DNA of 40,000 nt, from contig RPFO01000213.1 in assembly GCA_009746045.1 (NCBI GenBank), forward strand, positions 4,626,161 to 4,666,160. Reading direction: 5' to 3'. The stretch is from Mesostigma viride. Lineage: Eukaryota; Streptophyta; Mesostigmatophyceae; Mesostigmatales; Mesostigmataceae. Position 1 is the stretch's first letter. Each line of letters starts with the position of its first letter. Both the position numbers and the translations under genes were made by a program. The notes below the pieces were generated by a model that searched no databases, had not been told where the DNA came from, and saw nothing but the letters and a program-made list of their open reading frames with translations. Below, one piece after another: positions 20,800 to 31,200 of this stretch.

Positions 20800-21210
20800 T
20801 CGATACTTCTGACATTAGATACCGTGTCCGGTTGTCCGACAGGGTCAGATGACGCGCGATGGAACGCGTGATGGAACGCGTGCCCCATCGATCACGCGTT
20901 TGCCCCATCGATCATTGATGGGGCACTACTGTACGGCAGACATGCGGTATAAAAGGTTGGGCATCCGACAGTTCAGAATGGCGGGCCGAATATCTGACGG
21001 TCAAATCTGCGAGTGGTACCAGGCAAAAAGGAATCACAGTGATCGCAGGGAATTTGGCTGTGCACTTGTCCCACGCCGTGGACAAGTCGATACTTCTGAC
21101 ATTAGATACCGTGTCCGGTTGTCCGACAGGGTCAGATGACGCGCGATGGAACGCGTGATGGAACGCGTGCCCCATCGATCACGCGTTGATGGGGCACTAC
21201 TGTACGGCAG
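20800..21210. repeat. Tandem partial duplication, 287-bp offset
   Basis: 20800-20939 is repeated at 21087-21210, from TCGATACTTCTGACATTAG through ACTACTGTACGGCAG. The right copy lacks 16 bp in a hairpin (TGCCCCATC against GATGGGGCA). Both copies carry GGAACGCGTGATGGAACGCG. No coding. Confidence 0.88.
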
Positions 21211-21457
21211 GAACGCGTGATGTAAACGCGTCGCCGCCATGCAAGCAGCCATGCTGGAGCTGCTCCGGATGTTTAATTTGACATCTCTGACGTTCGTCTC
21301 CACGTTCAAGTCCCGACTCACGATCACGAGCTTCAAGAATCCAGGCTAGTCTGGGGCCATTCCTGCAGTCGCGCATTAATAATAAGAGTTAGTTATCACG
21401 TAGATTTGCGTCACGTGATAAGCAGTCGCGCAAGGCGTCGGAACTGACTGCCTGAAG

Positions 21458-21544
21458 ATGGCTGGAAGGCGTGTTCCGAACAGATCTGCAGTGGCGTCGT
21501 CTTGGTGGGCGATGGTCATCGTTGTCTTGCTGGACTCTGCAACG
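21458..21544 (+). CDS. Candidate signal-peptide first exon
   Basis: The ATG at 21458 opens 29 codons, MAGRRVPNRS then AVASSWWAMVIVVLLDSAT, that is a basic n-region followed by a hydrophobic core. It stops exactly at a perfect GTAAGT donor (21545), phase 0. This is what a secretory first exon looks like, and the next recognisable plus-strand coding is the RTX/root-cap gene. The RTX exon needs a phase-1 predecessor, so at least one more exon must lie between. The link is an inference. Confidence 0.45.
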
Positions 21545-22759
21545 GTAAGTGACGGCCTGCTGTTGCCGACACCTATCAAGTGGCATTCCCGCGAACCAAA
21601 AATTGGGCTGTATGATCTTTAGGACCGGTATAAAATCTATTTCATAATAAGTTTGGCCAGAAAATTCGAACGCAAACGTGAAAGCCATGCATGGGCGCAA
21701 GCCGCCATGGCCTGGTCGTTTTCCGGATTGTAAATTGTATGTGAAATGTACCCTGACCCCTTGACAGTCCTTTGACCGGCCAGAACACCTCTACAACTTT
21801 GTCAGAAGTATGCGAACCCTAGTACCATGCTGCGAGGAAAATTATAAACTTTCGATCTTCTCAGCTAAACGCTTCCAAATTCTCAATAGTTTTCAGTCCG
21901 AGAAGGGGCCGATGCATCGGCTCTAAGTCGATTTTTGGCGGAAAATCGGCGGCAAGACCAATTAGGGGTTAAGGCTCGCTCCTCATGGGTTGCATGTGCT
22001 CTCTGACTCATCTATTCATGTTCTTGATCTATTAAACGATTACATATGTTATCCTCTTCCCAACGGAAGTAGAATATTTTGTGATTACCTAATAAAATTA
22101 TTACTGAAGTTGCCCTCTGCCATCGAAGCTGCGATCATGAATATGAAGGGATGAATAGCTCAATGGTGGTAAGGCATTTTATTTTTTTCAATTTAATCTA
22201 CCAGTAATGTGCCTCGGGGAGCTAGCTTTTAGGTGGGATGGGTAGATGAATCAATCAAATTTTTGTGGAAAGGTCGAGCGGCATTATTATACAGGGTATA
22301 CATCTCGCAGCTTGCATGCAAGCAACCACTTCAGCCCTTTTAGAGTGGCCGAAAAAAAGTTTCCAAGTTGCACCTAAGTTGCATACGTACAGGTGCACGT
22401 GTAGTAGTATGCAGTTACTGAACCGCATTTATTTTATGTACTGACTAGACTGTTACTAGACTGTCCGCAGTGCATGTGCAAGGCGCATCTTTTGCATGGG
22501 CCTTTCTTTTGGGGGCCGGCATGGAAAGTGGCTATGTTGTTGTTGTTTGATTGGTTGGCTTAGACGCTGGGAGATTACACCCTGCAAACTTCCAACATCT
22601 GCTTCAATGTCTCTCTGTTGTTATATCAAAGTGATAGCTATTTATGGTGTTTGGACTTACCTATGACACATTGAGTTTTTCAACCGTTTTCTGCTTCCGT
22701 GCCTTACAAAATTAAAACGCAGACACGCCTAAAACTGGTGCACTTGCTGCCATCTGTAG
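21545..22759. other. Probable intron, AT-rich, no gene seen
   Basis: AT-rich sequence with no supported coding. A CTTCC-CAAC-GGAAG hairpin near 22056-22069 has the same CAAC loop as the LINE 3' ends. An A-box-like TAGCTCAATGG at 22157 has no B box and is not called a tRNA. Confidence 0.35.
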
Positions 22760-22885
22760 ATCAGTGGTATAGTGACTGCTCCTAATTGCGTATCTGCCGC
22801 CGCTTCTTCTGCTCCTCTATCTAATGCGAATGATCTGCGCACACGCAGGGACCCTTGCTGGTGGGACGTGCTGAAGTCATCCTTG
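22760..22885 (+). CDS. Candidate internal exon, unrecognised
   Basis: Between acceptor CTGTAG (22759) and donor GTACGG (22886) lie 42 codons, phase 0 at both ends: ISGIVTAPNCVSAAASSAPL, then SNANDLRTRRDPCWWDVLKS. It is phase-compatible with the signal-peptide exon at 21458-21544. The frame stays open to TAG at 23084, so the true end is uncertain. No domain recognised. Confidence 0.27.
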
Positions 22886-24063
22886 GTACGGCGCTTAAGC
22901 GAGAATGCGCACTATGTGATGTATTGGATGTTGATCATGGCTCACATGGCCAACGTCCGCGCCTCTGGTGTGCCGCCTGGCTGGGGTGTCACTCTCTTTC
23001 TGCACAACTTACATAGTACTAACTGCCAGCATTTATCTGGGCGCAGCCAGCAAATGAGGCGCAAGAGCTCTGCCTACCCGCTGTAGCTAAATACAGTGTA
23101 CCCTGGTCCTTGTAATAATGCAAGGACTACTGCACATTGCATGACAGCATGAGTGTGATCAATTTTTTTTACAAATGGAGTGCAGCCTGGGCTTGGTCAT
23201 GATGTAGTCCTCACCCCATCTGGACATCCCCTGGGGACCTGCCGATGTGCGGCTGGCAGCTAGCTCTCACCGTGCAGTATGTCCTCCACACCTACTTAAG
23301 TAGTCATCAGCTGGCAGCTGTGCGTACTGGATATGAACAGTATGCTTACTAGGCTTCATCCACTTTATACTTTGACAGCAGCCACTTTCATTTTTCTTTT
23401 TCAGATTGAAGTAACGCTCAGGTTCCATGAAGATTAATGCCTTTAGTGCCTATTTCCGCAACTAATATGGCTGTCAAACTACGGCATGTGCTTAGAAAAG
23501 TCCCGTCTATCGAGCTTCGATCATGCGTCAGTGATGTCACTGCTGGCCCTTTGCCACAAGGTTCAGTGGTCATATACAATGACTGCCGCCCAGCTGGTTA
23601 CACTGCTATTGGCCTGCCCAGTGTCTACCGTACCTAACATTTGCCAGCTTCTTCTGCATGCATCACCGGGAATGGCCTGTTCACGACAAATCCTGTTTCT
23701 TGGTTTATGGACAATTGGACGAGGCGAGGTGCCTTGAGCTCGGTACTTGATTGCAAGTCTGACAACCGACTGGCGGAGCCCGATGTTTGCTCTCTAAATA
23801 CCATTTCCTGATAATTCCTGAAATGGCATGCACGTTAGGCACCACTGTTACTAAGTGGTGCCTCAACACAGCATGTTGAAGCTCCAGTTTTGCAACACTT
23901 CTACATTGCGTGCATGCTCCACGTCAATTATCAGGCTCAATTCTAGCAGTACTAGGCTTGTCGATATCAAGTAACGTGCGTGTTTACAACTTGCCCGTTG
24001 AAACTCTACGGGGGAGCCAATTTTCTGAAGAACCTCACCCTTATGCTTGCAAATTCGGGACAG
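22886..24063. other. Probable intron, no exon confirmed
   Basis: A strong acceptor (TTTCATTTTTCTTTTTCAG at 23404) is followed by stops in all frames within about 30 bases. A plus frame at 23437-23637 ending IGLPSVYRT is protein-like but cannot be joined in phase. Confidence 0.3.
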
Positions 24064-27000
24064 ATTGGGTGGAGGGAGGGAGGGAGGGAGGGAGGGAGGG
24101 AGGGAGGGAGGGACGGAGGGAGGGACGGAGGGAGGGAGGGACGGAGGGACGGAGGGAGGGAGGGACGGAGGGAGGAGGGACAGAGGGAGGGAGGGACGGA
24201 GGGAGGGACGGAGGGAGGGACGGAGGGAGGGACGGAGGGAGGGACGGAGGGAGGGACGGAGGGAGGGACGGAGGGAGGGACGGAGGGAGGGACGGAGGGA
24301 GGGACGGAGGGAGGGACGGAGGGAGGGACGGAGGGAGGGACGGAGGGAGGGACGGAGGGAGGGACGGAGGGAGGGACGGAGGGAGGGACGGAGGGAGGGA
24401 CGGAGGGAGGGACGGAGGGAGGGGCGGAGGGAGGGGCGGAGGGAGGGGCGGAGGGAGGGACGGAGGGAGGGAGGGACGGACGGACGGAGGGACGGACGGA
24501 CGGAGGGACGGAGGGAGGGAGGGACGGAGGGAGGGAGGGACGGAGGGAGGGAGGGACGGAGGGAGGGAGGGACGGAGGGAGGGACGGGGGAGGGACGGAG
24601 GGAGGGACGGAGGGAGGGACGGAGGGAGGGACGGAGGGAGGGAGGGACGGAGGGAGGGACGGAGGGAGGGACGGAGGGAGGGACGGAGGGAGGGACGGAG
24701 GGAGGGACGGAGGGACGGAGGGAGGGAGGGACGGAGGGAGGGACGGACGGAGGGACGGACGGAGGGACGGACGGAGGGACGGACGGAGGGACGGACGGAG
24801 GGACGCACGGACGGACGGACGGACGGAGGGACGGACGGAGGGACGGACGTAGGGACGGACGGAGGAACGGACGGGCGGGCGGGCGGAGGGAGGAACGGAC
24901 GGGCGGGCGGGCGGAGGGACGGACGGAGGGACGGACGGAGGACGGACGGACGGAGGGACGGAGGGACGGACGGAGGGAGGGAGGGACGGAGGGAGGGACG
25001 GAGGGAGGGACGGAGGGAGGGAGGGACGGAGGGAGGGACGGAGGGAGGGACGGAGGGAGGGACGGAGGAGGGACGGAGGGAGGGACGGAGGGAGGGACGG
25101 ACGGAGGGACGGACGGAGGGACGGACGGAGGGACGGACGGAGGGACGGACGGACGGACGGACGGACGGACGGACGGAGGGACGGACGGAGGGACGGACGG
25201 AGGGACGGACGGACGGACGGAGGAACGGACGGGCGGGCGGGCGGAGGGACGGACGGAGGGACGGACGGAGGGACGGACGGACGGAGGGACGGAGGGACGG
25301 ACGGAGGGAGGGAGGGACGGAGGGACGGAGGGAGGGACGGACGGACGCAGGGAGGGACGGACGCAGGGAGGGACGGACGGAGGGAGGGACGGAGGGACGG
25401 ACGGAGGGACGGACGGAGGGAGGGAGGGACGGAGCGAGGGAGGGACGGAGCGAGGGAGGGACGGAGCGAGGGAGGGACGGAGGGAGGGACGGACGGAGGG
25501 AGGGACGGACGGACGGAGGGAGGGAGGGACGGAGGGAGGGACGGAGGGAGGGACGGAGGGAGGGACGGAGGGAGGGACGGAGGGAGGGACGGAGGGAGGG
25601 ACGGAGGGAGGGACGGAGGGAGGGACGGAGGGAGGGACGGACGGACGGAGGGAGGGACGGACGGACGCAGGGAGGGACGGACGGACGAAGGGAGGGAGGG
25701 ACGGAGCGAGGGAGGGACGGAGCGAGGGAGGACGGACGGAGGGAGGGACGGACGGAGGGAGGGACGGACGGAGGGAGGGAGGGACGGAGGGAGGAGGGAC
25801 GGAGGGACGGACGGAGGGAGGGAGGACGGAGGGAGGGACGGAGGGAGGGACGGACGGACGGAGGGACGGACGGAGGGAGGGAGGAGGGAGGGACGGAGGG
25901 AGGGACGGAGGGAGGGACGGAGGGAGGGACGGAGGGAGGGACGGAGGGAGGGACGGAGGAGGGACGGAGGGAGGGACGGAGGGAGGGACGGAGGGAGGGA
26001 CGGAGGGAGGGACGGAGGGAGGGACGGAGGGAGGGACGGAGGGACGGACGGAGGGACGGACGGAGGGACGGAGGGACGGAGGACGGAGGGAGGGAGGGAG
26101 GGAGGGAGGGAGGGAGGGACGGAGGGAGGGACGGAGGGAGGGACGGACGGAGGGAGGGACGGACGGAGGAGGGAGGACGGACGGAGGGAGGGACGGACGG
26201 AGGGACGGACGGAGGGAGGGACGGACGGACGGACGTAGGGACGACGGAGGAACGGACGGGCGGGCGGGCGGAGGGAGGAACGGACGGGCGGCGGGCGGAG
26301 GGACGGACGGAGGGACGGACGGAGGGACGGACGGACGGAGGGACGGAGGGACGGACGGAGGGAGGGAGGGACGGAGGGAGGGACGGAGGGAGGGACGGAG
26401 GGAGGGACGGAGGGAGGGAGGGACGGAGGGAGGACGGAGGGAGGGACGGAGGGAGGGACGGAGGGAGGGACGGAGGGAGGGACGGAGGGAGGGACGGAGG
26501 GAGGGACGGACGGAGGACGGAGGGAGGGACGGACGGAGGACGGACGGAGGGACGGACGGACGGACGGACGGACGGACGGAGGACGGACGGAGGGACGGAC
26601 GGAGGGACGGACGGACGGACGGAGGAACGGACGGGCGGGCGGGCGGAGGGACGGACGGAGGGACGGACGGACGGAGGGACGGAGGGACGGACGGAGGGAG
26701 GGAGGGACGGAGGGACGGAGGGAGGGACGGACGGACGCAGGGAGGGACGGACGCAGGGAGGGACGGACGGAGGGAGGGACGGAGGGACGGACGGAGGGAC
26801 GGACGGAGGGAGGGAGGGACGGAGCGAGGGAGGGACGGAGCGAGGGAGGGACGGAGCGAGGGAGGGACGGAGCGAGGGACGGACGGAGGGAGGACGGACG
26901 GAGGGAGGGACGGACGGAGGGAGGGAGGGACGGAGGGAGGGACGGAGGGAGGGACGGAGGGAGGGACGGAGGGAGGGACGGAGGGAGGGACGGAGGGAGG

Positions 27001-27898
27001 GACGGAGGGAGGGACGGAGGGAGGACGGAGGGAGGGACGGACGGACGGAGGGAGGACGGACGGACGCAGGGAGGGACGGACGGACGAAGGGAGGGAGGGA
27101 CGGAGCGAGGGAGGGACGGAGCGAGGGAGGGACGGACGGAGGGAGGGACGGACGGAGGGAGGGACGGACGGAGGGAGGGAGGGACGGAGGGAGGGAGGGA
27201 CGGAGGGACGGACGGAGGAGGGAGGGACGGAGGGAGGGACGGAGGGAGGGACGGACGGACGGAGGGACGGACGGAGGGAGAGGGAGGGAGGGACGGAGGG
27301 AGGGACGGAGGGAGGGACGGAGGGAGGGACGGAGGGAGGGACGGAGGGAGGGACGGAGGGAGGGACGGAGGGAGGGACGGAGGGAGGGACGGAGGGAGGG
27401 ACGGAGGAGGGACGGAGGGAGGGACGGAGGAGGGACGGAGGACGGACGGAGGGACGGACGGAGGGACGGAGGGACGGAGGGACGGAGGGAGGGAGGAGAG
27501 GGAGGGAGGGAGGGACGGAGGGAGGGACGGAGGGAGGGACGGACGGAGGGAGGGACGGACGGAGGGAGGGACGGACGGAGGGAGGGAGGGACGGACGGAG
27601 GGAGGGACGGACGGAGGGACGGACGGAGGGAGGGACGGACGGACGGAGGGAGGGACGGACGGAGGGAGGGACGGAGGGACGGAGGGAGGGACGGAGGGAG
27701 GGACGGAGGGAGGGAGGGACGGAGGGAGGGAGGGACGGAGGGAGGGACGGAGGGAGGGACGGAGGGACGGAGGGACGGAGGGACGGAGGGACGGAGGGAC
27801 GGAGGGACGGAGGGAGGGACGGACAGACGGAGGGACGGACGGAGGGACGGACAGACGGAGGGACGGACGGAGGGACGGACGGAGGGACGGACGGAGGG
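24064..27898. repeat. 3.8-kb GGAC/GGAG tetranucleotide-derived satellite with higher-order duplication
   Basis: Made almost only of GGAG, GGAC and GGGA words. 24115-24860 is a simple GGAC-GGAG-GGAG-like array. From about 24845 marked variants define two tandem copies of a 1.39-kb higher-order unit: GGAACGG at 24864, 24892 and 25222 recurs at 26249, 26277 and 26624; GCAGGG at 25347 and 25667 recurs at 26737 and 27066; GAGCGAG at 25432 recurs at 26822. Offsets run 1385-1402, drifting by one-base indels. No codon in the repeat words is a stop, so 1,300-residue open frames arise by chance. Confidence 0.95.
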
Positions 27899-28004
27899 GT
27901 CGATGGATCGATGGATGGATGGATGGATGGATGGATGGATGGATGGATGGATGGATGGATGGATGGATGGATGGATGGATGGATGGATGGATGGATGGAT
28001 GGAT
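27899..28004. repeat. (GGAT)n array at the right end of the satellite
   Basis: About 25 GATG units follow GGTCGATGGATCGATGGA directly after the GGAC/GGAG block. It is followed by TTTATTTATTTATT-rich DNA. Confidence 0.95.
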
Positions 28005-28248
28005 GTATTGGTTGATTTATTTATTTATTATTTTATTTTATCCCCTATTCCTACGTATTTTCTCACGTGTACGGCCTAATATAAGCTTCGCCAATTCTGG
28101 CGAACCTTACGGCCCTTCCGAAAATTGGCTCCGCCTGATAATAGAATCTAGGATGAGCTAGTGCATTGCACTTGTGATGTCTAAAACAATGGTATGTGCC
28201 TTAATTCTCCCGTTTCTATGTCATGTTCTGGTCTCTCTTTGTTTTCAG
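28004..28248 (+). other. Probable 3' end of the intron before the RTX exon
   Basis: AT-rich start, then unique sequence ending in a strong polypyrimidine tract and CAG at 28248. ATG-GTATGT at 28189-28197 looks like a start next to a donor, but splicing it to 28249 puts the RTX exon out of frame. Confidence 0.45.
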
Positions 28249-31200
28249 GTACAAATGCGGGCGGTGAAACTCTCACTGGGACGAGTTCTAGTGATACCAT
28301 TTTTGCCTTGAGTGGCAATGACGTCGTTCTCGCGGGTGCAGGCGACGACGTCGTTCTCGCGGGTGCAGGCGACGACGCGTTGTCCGGTGGCGATGGAGAT
28401 GATTACTTGTATGGAAACGATGGGAACGACACCATTGATGGCGGTGGCGGCGGTGACATGGTGTTCGGGGGTGCAGGCGACGACACGATGTCCGGTGGCC
28501 ATGGAATTGATGCCTTGTATGGAGAGGATGGGGCTGACACCATTGACGGCGGTGCCGGCAATGACTATGTGTCTGGGGGCGCAGGCGATGACGCAATGTA
28601 CGGTGGCCTTGGAAATGATGGCTTGCATGGAGGGGATGGGAACGACACTATTGACAGCGGTGCCGGCGATGATGGAGTTCGTGGGGGCGCAGGCAGCGAC
28701 ACGATACTGGGTGGCGATGGAGGTGATCGTTTATATGGAGAGGATGGGGACGACACCATTGGCGGCGGTGCCGGCTTTGACTGGGTGAAAGGGGGCGCCG
28801 GCAACGACGCAATATCCGGTGGCGATGGACATGATGTCTTGTATGGAGAGGATGGGGCTGACACCATTGATGGTGGCAATGGAGATGATTTCGTGTTTGG
28901 AGAGGATGGGGCTGACACCCTTGATGGTGGCGATGGAAATGATGCCTTGTTTGGAAACGATGGGGCTGACACTATTGACAGCGGTGCCGGCGATGATGGA
29001 GTTCGTGGGGGCGCAGGCAGCGACACGATTCTGGGTGGCGATGGATATGATAACTTGTCTGGAGACGATGGGAACGACACCATTGACGGCGGTGCCGGCG
29101 GTGACGTGGTGTACGGGGGTGCAGGCGACGACGCGATGTCCGGTGGCGATGGATATGATTACTTGTATGGAAACGATGGGAACGACACCATTGACGGCGG
29201 TGCCGGCTACGACTGGGTGTTTGGGGGCGCAGGCGGCGACGCGATGTCTGGTGGCGATGGGAATGATGCCTTGTTTGGAGAGGATGGGGCTGACACTATT
29301 GACAGCGGTGCGGGCGATGATGGAGTTCGTGGGGGCGCAGGCAGCGACACGATACTGGGTGGCGATGGAGGTGATCGTTTATATGGAGACGATGGGAACG
29401 ACACCATTGACGGCGGTGCCGGCAACGACAGGATGCTTGGGGGTGCAGGCGACGACGCGATGTCCGGTGGCGATGGACATGATGACTTGTTTGGACAGGA
29501 TGGGGCTGACACTATTGACGGCGGTGCCGGCGATGATGTAGCTCGTGGGGGCGCAGGCACCGACACGATTCTGGGTGGCGATGGATATGATTACTTGTAT
29601 GGAGACGATGGGAACGACACCATGGACGGCGGTGCCGGCAACGACTTTGTGTCTGGGGGTGCAGGCGACGACGCGATGTCCGGTGGCGATGAAAGGGATG
29701 CCTTGTATGGAGGGTATGGGGCTGACACCATTGATGGTGGCAATGGAGGTGATTTCGTGTATGGAGGGGATGGGGCTGACACCCTTGATGGTGGCAATGG
29801 AGGTGATTTCTTGTCTGGAGACGATGGGGCTGACACCATCGTCGGCGGTGCGGGTGATGATCGCATTTTTGGGGGCCCCGGCAATGACGTCCTTCGAGAT
29901 GTAGCCGGCAGGGGTGTGACCTTGAGTGGGGATGGGAACGACAACGGCTATGCGCTTTTGGATGGCGAAGAAGGCGATGACTGGCTGTTCGGTGGCGCGG
30001 CGAACGTTACGGTCATGCGGGGCGGACCGGGTAACGATGTCTTGGTGTGCGAGGGCCCCCATGATGTTGGTGAGATGGACGGCGGTGACGGTGATGACAT
30101 CCTCCTGCCCTGCAGTGACAATGGCATCATCACCGGTGGTCGCGGGCGCAACATCATTATCGGCAGCAACCGTACGGGGATTGTGACGAATTCCGCAGGT
30201 GGCACGGACGTGTACGCAGGTAAGAACAGGGATAGGTAAGAACAGGGATAGGTAAGAACAGGGATAGGTTAGAACAGGGATAGGTTAGAACAGGGATAGG
30301 TAAGAACAGGGATAGTTCACTACCAAGTCCTGTCTTTAGAAGGTTGAAATAGGCCTAACCAATAACCTCACTATTATTTGTTTAACAGGTCACCACTTAA
30401 AATGGATGCCTTCTACAGGGTATCCGTAATGCATTACAGTCATTCCCGCGTTAAGTTACGATTCTTAAGTTTACGTTCCGGCGTTAAGTTACGACGCCAA
30501 GTTTTTGGCTGCGTAAACCTCAGCGCCCACCTTTCCGTAAAGATCTGGCGGAAAAAATGGACTTCGGGCGACTTCGATGCTGCAGCTGGACCGGGCTTGA
30601 CGAGAGCTGTCGATTGCCGTATAGAAGTCCGTCAGAGGAGGGGGGGGTGGGCTGCTAGCCTAATTCTACCGCTAAGGTTACCTACCCGCGTTAAGTTACG
30701 TTCCCGCTTTAAGTTACGACGCCCAGATTTTGGCGGCGATCGTAACTTAACGCGGGAATGACTGTACCTATGTGCTTGGTCAGGGCCCCACTTAAGTTAC
30801 AGTGATGTATCGAGGCTATGTGATCATGAAGTTAGGCCTTCCCATCAATTTTGAAGTGAGGAGAGGTATGTGGCATGGTTGGTGACTAGGCTGGTATGTC
30901 ATATGACCAAATATATCACCTTGGAATCTTGCTATTCACCACAAACACCCCTACAGGCTGAACAGGATGTAACTGCTGCATGGTATACCCAGCCATGCAA
31001 AGGGGGGCCTGTCCTTGTGTAAATGTATAGGGTGCACCCGCAGTGTTGCAACAAGAATCGCAACTTCACAACTTCTAGGAGGACCGAATACAAGCGTTAC
31101 AAGCCTAATTTTAGCTGGCTAAACTGGTTGTTGCGTAACTTGGTAACATTATGACTCCTCGCAGAAATCAGATATATATTTTTAAACAGAAGATGCCGCG

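Noticed and set aside
22150-22220. tRNA-like A box (TAGCTCAATGGTGGTAAGG)
   Set aside because: No anticodon stem, T-loop or GGTTCGA-type B box at a plausible distance.
23910-28079. Open frames of about 1,300-1,390 residues (Arg-Asp-Gly-Gly and Arg-Glu-Gly repeats) through the GGAC/GGAG satellite
   Set aside because: None of the repeat words contains a stop in any frame, two frames are open at once, and one-base indels rotate the frame without closing it. The start of the longest is a GTG.
28189-28250. ATG immediately followed by GTATGT, as a start codon with a 57-bp intron into the RTX exon
   Set aside because: Splicing 28191 to 28249 puts the RTX exon in the wrong frame with early stops, and the frame needed has TAA at 28182-28184.
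28245-30205. Other long frames on both strands across the RTX exon
   Set aside because: Shadow frames created by the 27-bp periodicity of the true plus-strand RTX coding sequence.
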